Assembly: GCF_013408415.1 (NCBI RefSeq)
Contig: NZ_JACCAA010000001.1
Span: 1,736,001-1,800,000, forward strand
Source of the DNA: Nocardioides daedukensis
GTDB taxonomy: Bacteria > Actinomycetota > Actinomycetes > Propionibacteriales > Nocardioidaceae
Direction of reading: 5' to 3'
Length of the DNA: 64,000 nt
Under the pieces are notes generated by a model. It was not told the DNA's origin. It made no database searches and saw nothing but the letters and a program-made list of their open reading frames with translations. This document shows, piece by piece, positions 54,742-64,000 of the stretch (the first letter of the stretch is position 1; the number at the start of each line of letters is the position of its first letter). The translations under genes were made by a program, and so were the position numbers.

Positions 54742-55325
54742 TGGCCGCCCTCCTGCTGCTCGGGCGCCTCGGCACGGGCCTTGAACTCGCCGCGGTAGTA
54801 GTCGCCGTCGGTCTCGCCGATCAGCATCTCGTGCGGCGGCTGGACCATGCCGGGGAGCAGCGGCGCGAGCAGGTCGGACTTCTCGTAGATGAGGTCCTTG
54901 CGGTTGTCGTCGGCCAGCTCGTACTCGTTGGTCATCGTCAGCGCGCGGGTCGGGCAGGCCTCGATGCACAGGCCGCACAGGATGCAGCGCAGGTAGTTGA
55001 TCTGGTAGACGCGGCCATAGCGCTCGCCGGGCGAGAACCGGCCCGACTCCTCGCCCTCGAGGGGGCCGTCGACGTTGTCGGCGCCCTCGACATAGATCGC
55101 GTCGGCCGGGCAGGCCCAGGCGCACAGCTCGCAGCCGATGCACTTCTCCAGGCCGTCGGGCCAGCGGTTGAGCTGGTGCCGGCCGTGGAAGCGCGGGGCG
55201 GTGGGTTGCTTCTCGAAGGGGTACTGCTCAGTGACCACCTTCCTGAACATGGTGCGGAAGGTGACCCCGAACCCGGCGACCGGGTCCCACAGGGTCTCCT
55301 TGATGCCGCGTGACTCCTCAGCCAT
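54738..55325 (-). CDS. nuoI: NADH:quinone oxidoreductase subunit I
   Basis: A 195-residue ferredoxin-like subunit carrying two [4Fe-4S] clusters: [16 protein letters not shown] and [20 protein letters not shown]. It relays electrons towards quinone. An acidic C-terminus follows [16 protein letters not shown]. Start overlaps nuoH stop by one base. Confidence 0.98.
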   Translation of the reverse strand: MAEESRGIKETLWDPVAGFGVTFRTMFRKVVTEQYPFEKQPTAPRFHGRHQLNRWPDGLEKCIGCELCAWACPADAIYVEGADNVDGPLEGEESGRFSPGERYGRVYQINYLRCILCGLCIEACPTRALTMTNEYELADDNRKDLIYEKSDLLAPLLPGMVQPPHEMLIGETDGDYYRGEFKARAEAPEQQEGGQ

Positions 55326-56650
55326 CAGATCTCCTCACGAAAAGTCAGTGGCTCCGCGCCGCCGCGCACCGCACCCTGTGCGGGCATCGGCGGAACGGGA
55401 TAGGCGCCGGAGGGTACGTCGGTCCCGGCACGCTCGGCGGAGAGCTCGGCGTTGGCGTGGCCAGCGTCGGACCCAGCGGCCGTTTTCTTGCGCTCGGGCA
55501 GGAACGAGACCACCAGGAATACCGCCAGCACGATGCCGGTGATCACGATCAGCTGGTTGCGGTCCAGCCCACCCTCGTTGTCGATCACGCGCACGGTCGC
55601 GACCAGGACGATCCAGACCAGCGAGACCGGGATCAGGACCTTCCAGCCGAACGCCATGAACTGGTCGTAGCGCAGGCGGGGCAGGGAACCGCGCAGCCAG
55701 ATGAACATGAAGATGAAGCCGAACATCTTGGCGAAAAACCACAGCAGCGGCCAGTAGCCCTCGTTCGAGCCCTCCCAGACCTGGGAGATCGGCCACGGCG
55801 CACGCCAGCCGCCGAGGAACAGGGTGGTGGCCAGCGCGGAGACGGTCGCCATGTTGATGTATTCGGCGAGGAAGAACAGCGCGAACTTCAGCGATGAATA
55901 TTCGGTGTGGAAGCCGCCGACCAGCTCGCCCTCGGCCTCGGGGAGGTCGAACGGCGCGCGGTTGGTCTCGCCGACCATGGCGATCACATAGATCACGAAG
56001 GAGGGGACCAGCGCGAAGACGAACCAGCGGTCCTCCTGCGCGGCGACGATCTCGCTGGTGGACAGGGACCCGGCATAGAGGAAGACGGTGACCAGGGCCA
56101 GGCCCATCGCGACCTCGTAGGAGATCATCTGGGCGCTGGAGCGCAGTCCACCGAGCAGGGAGTACGTCGATCCGCTCGACCAGCCGCCGAGCACGATGCC
56201 GTAGATCCCGATCGAGGCGATCGCCATCACGAACAGCACCGCGACGGGCATGTCGGTGAGCTGCAGCGGGGTGCGCTCGCCGAACATGTTCACCTCGGGC
56301 CCGAACGGGATCACCGCGAAGGTGAGGAACGCGGGGATCGCGGCGATCACCGGCGCGATGATGTAGACGGCCTTGTCGGCCGCCTTCGGGATGATGTCCT
56401 CCTTCAGCGCCAGCTTCACGCCGTCGGCCAGTGACTGCAGCAGGCCGAAGGGACCGTTCACGTTGGGGCCGATGCGGTGCTGCATCCGCGCCACGACCCG
56501 GCGCTCCCACCAGATGTTGAACAGGGTGAGCAGGACCAGGACGACGAAGATCAGGACTGCCTTGACCAGGACCAGCCACCAGGGGTCCTGTCCGAACGCC
56601 GACAGGCTGTCGGTGGGCTCGGCCGCCAGGGTGGTGAGTGCGGAGATCAT
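55325..56650 (-). CDS. nuoH: NADH:quinone oxidoreductase subunit H
   Basis: A 441-residue membrane subunit forming part of the quinone site. [38 protein letters not shown] and [20 protein letters not shown] (conserved acid residues) are the signatures. The last 60 residues (after [15 protein letters not shown] and one more helix) form a hydrophilic tail longer than E. coli NuoH (325). Coupled to nuoG by ATGA. Confidence 0.98.
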   Translation of the reverse strand: MISALTTLAAEPTDSLSAFGQDPWWLVLVKAVLIFVVLVLLTLFNIWWERRVVARMQHRIGPNVNGPFGLLQSLADGVKLALKEDIIPKAADKAVYIIAPVIAAIPAFLTFAVIPFGPEVNMFGERTPLQLTDMPVAVLFVMAIASIGIYGIVLGGWSSGSTYSLLGGLRSSAQMISYEVAMGLALVTVFLYAGSLSTSEIVAAQEDRWFVFALVPSFVIYVIAMVGETNRAPFDLPEAEGELVGGFHTEYSSLKFALFFLAEYINMATVSALATTLFLGGWRAPWPISQVWEGSNEGYWPLLWFFAKMFGFIFMFIWLRGSLPRLRYDQFMAFGWKVLIPVSLVWIVLVATVRVIDNEGGLDRNQLIVITGIVLAVFLVVSFLPERKKTAAGSDAGHANAELSAERAGTDVPSGAYPVPPMPAQGAVRGGAEPLTFREEI

Positions 56651-59082
56651 GCCTGCTCCTCCTCTGCCGGCAGCTCGTCAGCCTTGGCTGCGCGCACGGT
56701 GACCGCCGAGCCCGGCGAGGCCAGGTCGGCGAGCACACCGTTGCCGTGGTTGTTGGCCGGCATCCACACGGTGTCCTCGGGCAGGTCCGCCGAGGCCGTC
56801 ACCGGGAGCGTCACCTGGCCGCGGTCACCGGTGAGGGTGACGTGGGTGGCGCCCTTGAGCACGTCGAAGGTCGCCTGCGGCACGCTGATCACGGGTCGCC
56901 GGGCGGTCTGGGCGAGCGCGGACTCTCCGTCCTGGAGGCTGCCGTTGTCCAGCATCTGCTTCCAGGTCGCGAGCCAGAACTTGTTGCGCGCCAGGCGGCG
57001 TTCCTTGATCTTGGGGGGTGCGGCGGCGGGTGCCCGCTCGCCGTCCCACGGACCCATCTCCTCCATCTGCTGACGGGCCTCGGGCACGGTCCGGAAGCCC
57101 AGCGAGACGCCGGACTCCTCGGCGATGCCGGCCAGGATCCGCAGGTCGGGAAGTGAGCCGGGGTTGGCCAGGACGGCCTCGAAGGACCGCGGGCGGCCCT
57201 CCCAGGTCACGAACGTGCCGGCCTTGTCGCTGACCGGGGCGACGGGGAAGACCACGTCGGCGTGCCGGGTCACCTCGGTCTCGCGCAGCTCGAGGCTGAC
57301 CACGAAGCCGGCTCTCTCGATCGCCTGGCGCACGGCGACCGGATCGGCGAAGTCGTCGGGGTCGATGCCGCCCAGCACCAGGCCGGACAGCTCGCCGGCC
57401 GCCGCCGCGGCGATGATCGCGTTGCCGTCGCGCCCGGGTGTCTCCGGGAGGCTCTCGACACCCCAGGCGGTGGCGGCGTCGACTCGGGCCGCGGCATCGG
57501 CGACCGGGCGGCCACCGGGCAGCAGGTTGGGCAGGCAGCCGGTCTCCACCGCACCGCGGTCGCCGGCACGACGCGGCACCCAGGCGAGTCGGGCGCCGGT
57601 GGTCCGGGCCAGGTCCTGGGCTGCGCTGAGGGCGCCGGGCACAGTGGCCAGGCGCTCACCGACGAGGATCACGGCGCCGCCGTCGAGGGCGGCCTCGCCG
57701 TCCTCGGCGAGAGCGGCCAGGGCCTTGGCCTCGTCGCCTGCGCTGGTCGCGACCAGGTGAGCGTTGAGCTTGCCCAAACCCCGGGAGGCGAACGGTGCGA
57801 CGGCCACGACGCGGGTCCCGGCGGCGACTGCCTTGCGCAGGCGCAGGAAGATCGTCCCGGCCTCGTCCTCGGGTTCGAGGCCGGCCAGTACGACGACCGA
57901 GGCGCGCTCAAGGTCGGCGTACGTCACCGGCATCCGCAGCACGACCTCGCTGGCCAGGAAGTTCGCCTCCTCGGCGGAGTGCGGCCGGGCGCGGAAGTCG
58001 ATGTCGTTGGTGCCCAGCACCGTGCGGGCGAACTTCGCATAGCCGTAGGCGTCCTCGGCGATCAGGCGACCACCGGGGATCACGCCGACACCGAGGGCGT
58101 CGCGAGCGGCCGCGAGACCGCGCGCGGCGACGGTGAATGCCTCGGGCCAGGATGCGGCACGGAGCTCGCCGCTCTCCTCGTCACGGACCAGCGGGTGGGT
58201 GAGCCGGTCGGCCTGTCGCGCATAGTGGAAGGCGAAGCGGTCCTTGTCGGTGATCCACTCCTCATTGACCTCGGGGTCGTTGCCTGCGAGTCGGCGCATC
58301 ACCTTGCCGCGGCGGTGGTCGACGCGGATCGCGGCACCGCAGGAGTCGTGCTCCGCGATGGCAGGCGTGGAGACCAGGTCGAAGGGGCGTGACCGGAAGC
58401 GGTAGTCGGCACTGGTGAGCGCGCCGACCGGGCAGATCTGGATGGTGTTGCCCGAGAAGTAGGACAGGAACGGGGCGTCGGGGGCGATCCCGATCTGCTG
58501 CTGCGCCCCGCGCTCGATCAGGGAGATGAACGGGTCACCGGCGATCTCATCAGCGAAACGGGTGCAGCGCTGGCAGACGATGCAGCGCTCGCGGTCGAGC
58601 AGGATCTGCGCCGAGATGTTGATCGGCTTGGGGAACGTCCGCTTCACGCCACCGGTGGCGGAGAAACGGGACTCAGCACGCCCGTTGGACATCGCCTGGT
58701 TCTGCAGGGGGCACTCGCCGCCCTTGTCGCAGACCGGGCAGTCGAGCGGGTGGTTGATCAGCAGGAACTCCATCATCCCCTGTTGCGCCTTGTCGGCGAC
58801 CGGGGAGGAGACCTGCGTGTTGACCACCATGCCGTCGGCGACGGCCAGGGTGCAGGAGGCCTGCGGCTTGGGCATCGCGCGGCCGTTGCCGGCGTCGGGG
58901 ACCTCGACCATGCACTGCCGGCAGGCGCCGACCGGAGCCAGCAGCGGGTGGTCGCAGAACCGCGGGATCTGGGTGCCGATCTGCTCGGCGGCTCGGATCA
59001 CCAGGGTGTCCTTGGGGACGCTGACCTGGATGCCGTCGATCGTGACGGTGACGAGGTCGGTCTTCTCCGGCGTCGCGGTCAT
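56647..59082 (-). CDS. nuoG: NADH:quinone oxidoreductase subunit G
   Basis: An 811-residue peripheral subunit with several Fe-S clusters. The N-terminus holds the [2Fe-2S] ligands ([20 protein letters not shown]). [28 protein letters not shown] and ICPVGALT add cluster ligands. The molybdopterin-oxidoreductase-like domain runs from about residue 250 to the end ([20 protein letters not shown]). Coupled to nuoF by ATGA. Confidence 0.98.
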   Translation of the reverse strand: MTATPEKTDLVTVTIDGIQVSVPKDTLVIRAAEQIGTQIPRFCDHPLLAPVGACRQCMVEVPDAGNGRAMPKPQASCTLAVADGMVVNTQVSSPVADKAQQGMMEFLLINHPLDCPVCDKGGECPLQNQAMSNGRAESRFSATGGVKRTFPKPINISAQILLDRERCIVCQRCTRFADEIAGDPFISLIERGAQQQIGIAPDAPFLSYFSGNTIQICPVGALTSADYRFRSRPFDLVSTPAIAEHDSCGAAIRVDHRRGKVMRRLAGNDPEVNEEWITDKDRFAFHYARQADRLTHPLVRDEESGELRAASWPEAFTVAARGLAAARDALGVGVIPGGRLIAEDAYGYAKFARTVLGTNDIDFRARPHSAEEANFLASEVVLRMPVTYADLERASVVVLAGLEPEDEAGTIFLRLRKAVAAGTRVVAVAPFASRGLGKLNAHLVATSAGDEAKALAALAEDGEAALDGGAVILVGERLATVPGALSAAQDLARTTGARLAWVPRRAGDRGAVETGCLPNLLPGGRPVADAAARVDAATAWGVESLPETPGRDGNAIIAAAAAGELSGLVLGGIDPDDFADPVAVRQAIERAGFVVSLELRETEVTRHADVVFPVAPVSDKAGTFVTWEGRPRSFEAVLANPGSLPDLRILAGIAEESGVSLGFRTVPEARQQMEEMGPWDGERAPAAAPPKIKERRLARNKFWLATWKQMLDNGSLQDGESALAQTARRPVISVPQATFDVLKGATHVTLTGDRGQVTLPVTASADLPEDTVWMPANNHGNGVLADLASPGSAVTVRAAKADELPAEEEQA

Positions 59083-60389
59083 GAGGTCACCTCTTGCTCA
59101 GCCCACGCGGTGCTTCGCGCGGGGTCGAAGGGGCAGCCACCGTGGGTGAGGTGGGCCAGGTATTCCTCGCGGAAGTATTGGATCGAGGAGGTGATCGGGC
59201 TCGTCGCCCCGTCGCCGAGTGCGCAGAAGGCGCGGCCGAGGATGTTGTCGCACTGGTCGAGGAGCAGCTCCAGGTCGTCCTCGGAGCCGTGGCCGTTCTC
59301 CAGGCGGGTGAGCGCCTGGACCAGCCACCACGTGCCCTCGCGGCACGGGGTGCACTTGCCACAGGACTCGTGCTTGTAGAACTCCGTCCAGCGCAGCACG
59401 GCGCGCACCACGCAGGTGGTCTGGTCGAAGATCTGCAGCGCGCGGGTGCCGAGCATCGAGCCGGCGGCACCGACTGCCTCGTAGTCGAGCGGCATGTCGA
59501 GGTGCTCCGCGGTGAGCAGCGGGGTGCTGGACCCACCGGGGGTCCAGAACTTCAGCTCACTGCCCTCGCGCATCCCGCCACCGAGGTCGAGCAGCTGGCG
59601 CAGGGTGATGCCGAGCGGGGCTTCGTACTGTCCCGGCTTCTTGACGTGCCCGGAGAGCGAATAGATCACGAAGCCCTTGGACTTCTCGGTGCCGAGGCTG
59701 GAGAACCAGTCGGCTCCGCGGTCGATGATCGAGGGCACGGAGGCGATCGACTCGACGTTGTTGATCACGGTGGGGCTGGCATAGAGGCCGGCCACGGCCG
59801 GGAACGGCGGGCGCAACCGCGGCTGGCCGCGACGTCCCTCGAGCGAGTCGAGGAGCGCGGTCTCCTCGCCGCAGATGTAGGCACCGGCGCCGGCGTGGAT
59901 GACCAGGTCGAGGTCATAGCCGGAGCCGTGGATGTCCTTGCCGAGGTGCCCGGCCAGGTAGGCCTCCTGCACGGCGCGCTGGAGGCGTCGTACGACGTGG
60001 ATCACCTCGCCCCGGACATAGATGAACGCGTGGTTCGCCCGGATCGCGTAGGAGGAGATGATCACTCCCTCGATCAGCGTGTGCGGGCTGGCCATCATTA
60101 GCGGGATGTCCTTGCAGGTGCCCGGCTCCGACTCGTCAGCGTTGACGACCAGGTATTTCGGCTTCGGGTTGTCCTGCGGGATGAAGGACCACTTCATCCC
60201 GGTCGGGAAGCCCGCGCCGCCACGACCGCGCAGCCCGGAGTCCTTGACCTGCTCGATGATCGAGTCCTGGCTCTGTGCCAGCGCCTTGTCGAGCGCGCGG
60301 TAGCCGCCCTGCTCCTGGTAGGAGTCAAGGGTCCAGCTGCGTTCGGCGTCCCAGTTGTCGGTGAGGACCGGGGTCAGCATGTCGGTCAT
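59079..60389 (-). CDS. nuoF: NADH:quinone oxidoreductase subunit F
   Basis: A 436-residue NADH-oxidising flavoprotein subunit. GLRGRGGAGFPTGMKWSFIP is the NADH site, VVNADESEPGTCKD and GAYICGEETALLDSLEGRRG bind FMN, and ESCGKCTPCREGTWW near the C-terminus binds a [4Fe-4S] cluster. Coupled to nuoE by an ATGA overlap. Confidence 0.98.
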   Translation of the reverse strand: MTDMLTPVLTDNWDAERSWTLDSYQEQGGYRALDKALAQSQDSIIEQVKDSGLRGRGGAGFPTGMKWSFIPQDNPKPKYLVVNADESEPGTCKDIPLMMASPHTLIEGVIISSYAIRANHAFIYVRGEVIHVVRRLQRAVQEAYLAGHLGKDIHGSGYDLDLVIHAGAGAYICGEETALLDSLEGRRGQPRLRPPFPAVAGLYASPTVINNVESIASVPSIIDRGADWFSSLGTEKSKGFVIYSLSGHVKKPGQYEAPLGITLRQLLDLGGGMREGSELKFWTPGGSSTPLLTAEHLDMPLDYEAVGAAGSMLGTRALQIFDQTTCVVRAVLRWTEFYKHESCGKCTPCREGTWWLVQALTRLENGHGSEDDLELLLDQCDNILGRAFCALGDGATSPITSSIQYFREEYLAHLTHGGCPFDPARSTAWAEQEVTS

Positions 60390-61156
60390 TCCTTGCCCTC
60401 TTCCGCCTTTGTCTCCGACTCCGCGCGCGAGGTGTCGGCCTGCTCGGCAGCACCGACCTTCGTGTCGGCGACCTGGTCGCCCTTGTTCGCCTCGTCATCG
60501 GTGGACTGCGCGGACCAGCCGTTCTCGCGGGCGATGCCCAGGCCCGCCAACGACGCCGGGCCAGCGCCCGGGCCCTCGTCGGCCAGGTCGTCGGGGAAGC
60601 CGGCGAGCACGCGCTCACCCTCGCGCCAGGTGCGCAGCCTCGGGCCGCGGGTGGAGTGCACCTCCGTGCCGGCTCGCAGGTCGTCGACCAGCTGCGTCGC
60701 GGACTCCGGCGTCTGGTTGTCCATGAACTCCCAGTTGACCATCACCACCGGCGCATAGTCACAGGCCGCGTTGCACTCGACGTGCTCGAGGGAGACCGTC
60801 GCGGCATCGCCGTCGCGCTTCTCGGCGGTCTCGTCGTTGCCGACGTCGAGGTGGTCCTTGAGCCGTTCCAGGATCAGGTCCCCGCCCATCACCGCGCAGA
60901 GCGTGTTGGTGCAGACCCCGACGTGGTAGTCGCCGACCGGGCGACGCTTGTACATCGTGTAGAACGTCGCGACGCCGGACACCTCGGCGGGGCTGATCCC
61001 GAGGATCTCCGAGCACGCCTGGATGCCCTCGGGAGTGACCTTGCCCTGGGCGCTCTGCACCAGGTGCAGCATCGGCAGCAGGCCGGAGCGGGCCTGCGGA
61101 TAACGGGCCGCGATCTGCTTGAGCTCGTCGTACGTCGTGGTGCTCAGCTCGTTCAT
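60386..61156 (-). CDS. nuoE: NADH:quinone oxidoreductase subunit E
   Basis: A 256-residue thioredoxin-fold [2Fe-2S] subunit. Cluster cysteines lie in [15 protein letters not shown] and [18 protein letters not shown]. Residues after about 170 form a low-complexity acidic tail ([11 protein letters not shown]), making it longer than the E. coli protein (166). Coupled to nuoD and nuoF by ATGA overlaps. Confidence 0.97.
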   Translation of the reverse strand: MNELSTTTYDELKQIAARYPQARSGLLPMLHLVQSAQGKVTPEGIQACSEILGISPAEVSGVATFYTMYKRRPVGDYHVGVCTNTLCAVMGGDLILERLKDHLDVGNDETAEKRDGDAATVSLEHVECNAACDYAPVVMVNWEFMDNQTPESATQLVDDLRAGTEVHSTRGPRLRTWREGERVLAGFPDDLADEGPGAGPASLAGLGIARENGWSAQSTDDEANKGDQVADTKVGAAEQADTSRAESETKAEEGKE

Positions 61157-62493
61157 CGGTCCACGCCTCCCATCACCGGGTCGATGCTGGCGATCGCGAC
61201 GATGACGTCGGCGACCATGCCGCCCTCGCTCATCACGCTGGTGGCCTGCAGGTTGGTGAACGACGGGTCCCGGAAGTGCGCGCGGAACGGGCGCGTTCCG
61301 CCGTCGGAGACCACGTGCGCACCGAGCTCGCCGCGTGGCGACTCGACCGGGACGTAGGCCTGGCCCGGCGGCACCCGGAACCCCTCGGTGACCAGCTTGA
61401 AGTGGTGGATCAGCGCCTCCATCGACTCGCCCATGATGTGGCGGATGTGGTCGAGGCTGTTGCCCATGCCGTCGCTGCCGATCGCGAGCTGGCTGGGCCA
61501 GGCGATCTTCTTGTCGGCGATCATCACCGGCGCACCCTCGAGTCCGGCAAGGCGCTCGGCGGCCTGCTCGACGATCTTGAGGGACTCGTGCATCTCGTTG
61601 AGCCGGATCCGGAAGCGACCGTAGGAGTCGCTGGTGTCCCAGGTCTGGACCTCGAAGTCATAGTCCTCGTAGCCGCTGTAGGGCTCGGACTTGCGCAGGT
61701 CCCAGGCGTAGCCGGTCGAGCGCAGCACCGGTCCGGTGATGCCGAGCGCCATGCAGCCCTCGAGGTTGAGGTGACCGACACCCTCGAGACGCCGGCGGAA
61801 GATCGGGTTCGCGTTGCACAGGGCGGCGTACTCCGGCAGGCGCTTCTTCATCAGGGCGACGAAGTCGCGGATCTCGTCCAGTGCGCCGGGCGGGAGGTCC
61901 TGGGCGACGCCGCCGGGGCGGATGAACGCGTGGTTCATCCGCAGGCCGGTGATCAGCTCGAACAGGTCGAGCACGAGCTCACGCTCGCGGAAGCCGATCG
62001 TCATCACGGTCAGTGCGCCGATCTCCATGCCGCCGGTGGCGATCGCGACCAGGTGCGAGGAGATGCGGTTGAGCTCGGAGAGCAGGACCCGCATGACCTG
62101 GGCCTTCTCGGGGATCTGGTCCTCGACGTCCAGAAGTCGCTCCACGCCCAGGCAGTAGGTCAGCTCGTTGGCGAACGGCGCGAGGTAGTCCATCCGGGTG
62201 CAGAAGGTGACGCCCTGCACCCAGGAGCGGTACTCCATGTTCTTCTCGATGCCGGTGTGGAGATAGCCGATGCCGCAGCGGGCCTCGGTCACCGTCTCGC
62301 CCTCGAGCTCGAGGATCAGCCGGAGTACGCCGTGGGTCGAGGGGTGCTGTGGCCCCATGTTGACCACGACGCGCTCGTCGGCGTGCTCGGCGACACCGTC
62401 GACGACGGAGTCCCAGTCCTGACCGGTGACGGTGAAGACCCGGCCCTGGCTGGTCTCCGCGGTGCCGGCGTACATGTCTTGTTCGGTCGACAT
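61153..62493 (-). CDS. nuoD: NADH:quinone oxidoreductase subunit D
   Basis: A 446-residue 49-kDa-type subunit that lines the quinone site. [51 protein letters not shown] and [20 protein letters not shown] are all conserved. The ATG at 62493 overlaps the nuoC stop by one base. The longer frame upstream is nuoC out of frame. Confidence 0.98.
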   Translation of the reverse strand: MSTEQDMYAGTAETSQGRVFTVTGQDWDSVVDGVAEHADERVVVNMGPQHPSTHGVLRLILELEGETVTEARCGIGYLHTGIEKNMEYRSWVQGVTFCTRMDYLAPFANELTYCLGVERLLDVEDQIPEKAQVMRVLLSELNRISSHLVAIATGGMEIGALTVMTIGFRERELVLDLFELITGLRMNHAFIRPGGVAQDLPPGALDEIRDFVALMKKRLPEYAALCNANPIFRRRLEGVGHLNLEGCMALGITGPVLRSTGYAWDLRKSEPYSGYEDYDFEVQTWDTSDSYGRFRIRLNEMHESLKIVEQAAERLAGLEGAPVMIADKKIAWPSQLAIGSDGMGNSLDHIRHIMGESMEALIHHFKLVTEGFRVPPGQAYVPVESPRGELGAHVVSDGGTRPFRAHFRDPSFTNLQATSVMSEGGMVADVIVAIASIDPVMGGVDR

Positions 62494-63194
62494 CAGTTGT
62501 AGGACCTCCGCTGGTCCGGCGGCGGGATGGTTCCGCCCTTGTATTCCACGGGAATCCCGCCGAGCGGGTAGTCCTTGCGCTGTGGGTGGCCCGGCCAGTC
62601 GTCGGGCATCTGGATCCGGGTCAGCGCCGGGTGTCCGTCGAAGATGATCCCGAAGAAGTCCCACGTCTCGCGCTCGTGCCAGTCGAGCGTGGGATAGGTC
62701 GCGATCAGGCTGGGGATGTGGGGATCGGCGTCGGGGGCGGTGACCTCGAGGCGGATCCGGCGGTTCCAGGTCATCGACAGCAGGTGGTAGACCGCGTGCA
62801 GCTCACGGCCGTGGTCATCGGGATAGTGCACACCGCTGACGCCGGAGGCGAACTCGAAGCGCAGGCTCGGGTCGTCGCGCAGCTTCTTCGCGGCCTCGAC
62901 GAGGTTCTCGCGCGAGATGTGGAAGGTGATCTCGTTGCGGTGGATGACCACCCGGTCGACGAGTCCACCCAGGCCGTCGGCGACGGTGTCGAACCAGCCG
63001 CCATAGGGGCGCTGGGCGGCACCGGGGAAGACCACCGGCTTGACCAGTCCGCCATAGCCGGACGTGTCGCCGCTGCCCTTGACGCCGAACATGCCGGTGC
63101 GGGCGCCGACCGACTCCACCGCACCGGGGGGTGTGGGCAGGTTCTCCGGGGACTGCCTCAGTGCGGGCTGATCCGGCTTCTTCTCATCACTCAT
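62493..63194 (-). CDS. nuoC: NADH:quinone oxidoreductase subunit C
   Basis: A 233-residue 30-kDa-type subunit. The core contains [37 protein letters not shown] and [20 protein letters not shown] with the [17 protein letters not shown] signature. The first 85 residues (about) are a hydrophilic extension. It has a separate ribosome site (GGGAGGG) and an 84-nt gap from nuoB. Confidence 0.97.
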   Translation of the reverse strand: MSDEKKPDQPALRQSPENLPTPPGAVESVGARTGMFGVKGSGDTSGYGGLVKPVVFPGAAQRPYGGWFDTVADGLGGLVDRVVIHRNEITFHISRENLVEAAKKLRDDPSLRFEFASGVSGVHYPDDHGRELHAVYHLLSMTWNRRIRLEVTAPDADPHIPSLIATYPTLDWHERETWDFFGIIFDGHPALTRIQMPDDWPGHPQRKDYPLGGIPVEYKGGTIPPPDQRRSYN

Positions 63195-63278
63195 CTGAAA
63201 CCCTCCCGCGACGAACGCTGCGGTGCCTCGCTCCGGCAGGACTCGTTCCTCGTCCTACCTCCACTACGACTCCTCGGT
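63195..63278 (-). other. nuoB-nuoC spacer with repeat-like GAGGAACGAG sequence
   Basis: The only sizeable gap in the nuo operon, 84 nt. On the minus strand it holds GACGAGGAACGAGTCCTGCC, which resembles the repeat after korB at the GAGGAACGAG core. It may form a local hairpin between nuoB and nuoC. Confidence 0.4.
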
Positions 63279-63833
63279 TCATCGCAGCTGCCCCCTCATC
63301 TGGCTCGTGGGCAGAGCATTGAGCGCTTCGGTCTCCAGGTCGATGATCTGCGCGGCGCGGTTGGCACCGAGCTTGGTGTTCTGGACCTGGTCGTGGAGCT
63401 TGAGGATCGCGTCGATGAGCATCTCGGGGCGCGGCGGGCAGCCGGGGAGATACATATCGACGGGCACGACGTGGTCGACGCCCTGGACGATCGCGTAGTT
63501 GTTGAACATGCCGCCCGAGCTGGCGCAGACGCCCATCGCGAGGACCCACTTGGGCTCGGCCATCTGGTCATAGATCTGGCGCAGCACCGGGGCCATCTTC
63601 TGGCTCACCCGTCCGGCCACGATCATCAGGTCGGCCTGGCGCGGGCTGGCTCGGAAGACCTCCATGCCGAAACGGGCGAGGTCATACTTCGGTCCGCCCG
63701 AGGTCATCATCTCGATCGCGCAGCAGGCCAGACCGAAGGTGGCCGGCCAGAACGACGCCTTGCGCATGTAGCCCGCGACGCCTTCGACCGTGGTCAGCAG
63801 GACGCCGCTCGGAAGCTTCTCTTCAATGCCCAT
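63279..63833 (-). CDS. nuoB: NADH:quinone oxidoreductase subunit B
   Basis: A 184-residue subunit binding the terminal [4Fe-4S] cluster N2. [11 protein letters not shown] supplies the two vicinal cysteines, and [20 protein letters not shown] and [10 protein letters not shown] supply the others. It begins 3 nt after nuoA and ends before a spacer of 84 nt. Confidence 0.98.
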   Translation of the reverse strand: MGIEEKLPSGVLLTTVEGVAGYMRKASFWPATFGLACCAIEMMTSGGPKYDLARFGMEVFRASPRQADLMIVAGRVSQKMAPVLRQIYDQMAEPKWVLAMGVCASSGGMFNNYAIVQGVDHVVPVDMYLPGCPPRPEMLIDAILKLHDQVQNTKLGANRAAQIIDLETEALNALPTSQMRGQLR

Positions 63834-63836
63834 GTG

Positions 63837-64000
63837 TCAGTCCCATTCCAGGCCGCCGCGTCGCCACACATACATGTAGGCGACGAAGACCGTTGCGATG
63901 AAGATGACCATCTCGACCAACCCGAACAGCGCCATCGCATCGAAGTGCACGGCCCAGGGGTAGAGGAAGATGATCTCGATGTCGAAGACGATGAAGAGCA
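63837..64000 (-). CDS. nuoA: NADH:quinone oxidoreductase subunit A (C-terminal part)
   Basis: The last 53 codons of a subunit normally about 120-130 residues long, truncated by the window edge. It reads [20 protein letters not shown] with the conserved Asp/Glu pair in the membrane, then a hydrophobic helix ([20 protein letters not shown]) and ends GGLEWD. It is first in the nuo operon and 3 nt from nuoB. Confidence 0.96.
   Translation of the reverse strand, partial: LFIVFDIEIIFLYPWAVHFDAMALFGLVEMVIFIATVFVAYMYVWRRGGLEWD

Overview
The window is high-GC DNA from an actinobacterium, most likely Nocardioidaceae (Nocardioides-like). The evidence is the high GC, frequent GTG starts, ATGA/GTGA-coupled operons, the rpmG/MaoC/tRNA-Trp/secE/nusG/rplKA order shared with mycobacteria, a complete mce lipid-import operon, an MptB-like polytopic mannosyltransferase and an F420:NADPH oxidoreductase-like protein. 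Species assignment is inference.

1-18.1 kb (all minus strand): transcription/translation block. In transcription order: tRNA-Trp, secE, nusG, rplK, rplA, a membrane-anchored hypothetical, rplJ, rplL, then a ten-gene mce cluster (ATPase, two YrbE permeases, MceA-F, Mce-associated proteins), then the 5' third of rpoB, which runs off the window. The mce cluster sits between rplL and rpoB. Its last gene encodes an unusual J-domain-like/Mce-associated fusion.

18.3-27.4 kb: metabolic and cell-envelope genes. A type Ic aspartate aminotransferase, an adenosine deaminase-like enzyme and a DUF4190-type membrane protein lie on the plus strand. murB, two MaoC-type dehydratases, rpmG, tRNA-Met, tRNA-Thr, an amidase and an LrgB/LrgA pair lie on the minus strand. 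Remnants of a substrate-binding protein and an enolase-superfamily gene follow. Two intergenic sequences stand out: a 90-bp inverted repeat at 19646-19735 and a cluster of 22-nt repeats at 23202-23434, whose relatives recur near 47.2-47.4 kb.

27.5-41.2 kb: single genes and a tyrosine-catabolism locus. These are pirin, a GT4 glycosyltransferase, a secreted metzincin-like DUF3152 protein, an Old Yellow Enzyme, homogentisate dioxygenase diverging from an unknown protein plus fumarylacetoacetase, an HNH/Excalibur lipoprotein, an MptB-like mannosyltransferase, an MFS transporter, tRNA-Tyr, YajQ, and DUF1330 and SRPBCC proteins.

41.5-64 kb: energy metabolism. The 2-oxoacid:ferredoxin oxidoreductase korAB, a secreted unknown, RarD, an F420-dependent NADP reductase, and then the whole complex I operon nuoA-N on the minus strand (nuoA cut by the window end). 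The operon ends in a translationally coupled long-chain polyprenyl diphosphate synthase, plausibly for menaquinone side chains.

I found no CRISPR, IS element, prophage or defence island. Most of the window is conserved housekeeping sequence. The less-explained items are the J-domain fusion, the unknown protein between hmgA and fahA, the two repeat families, and a recurring leaderless-promoter arrangement.
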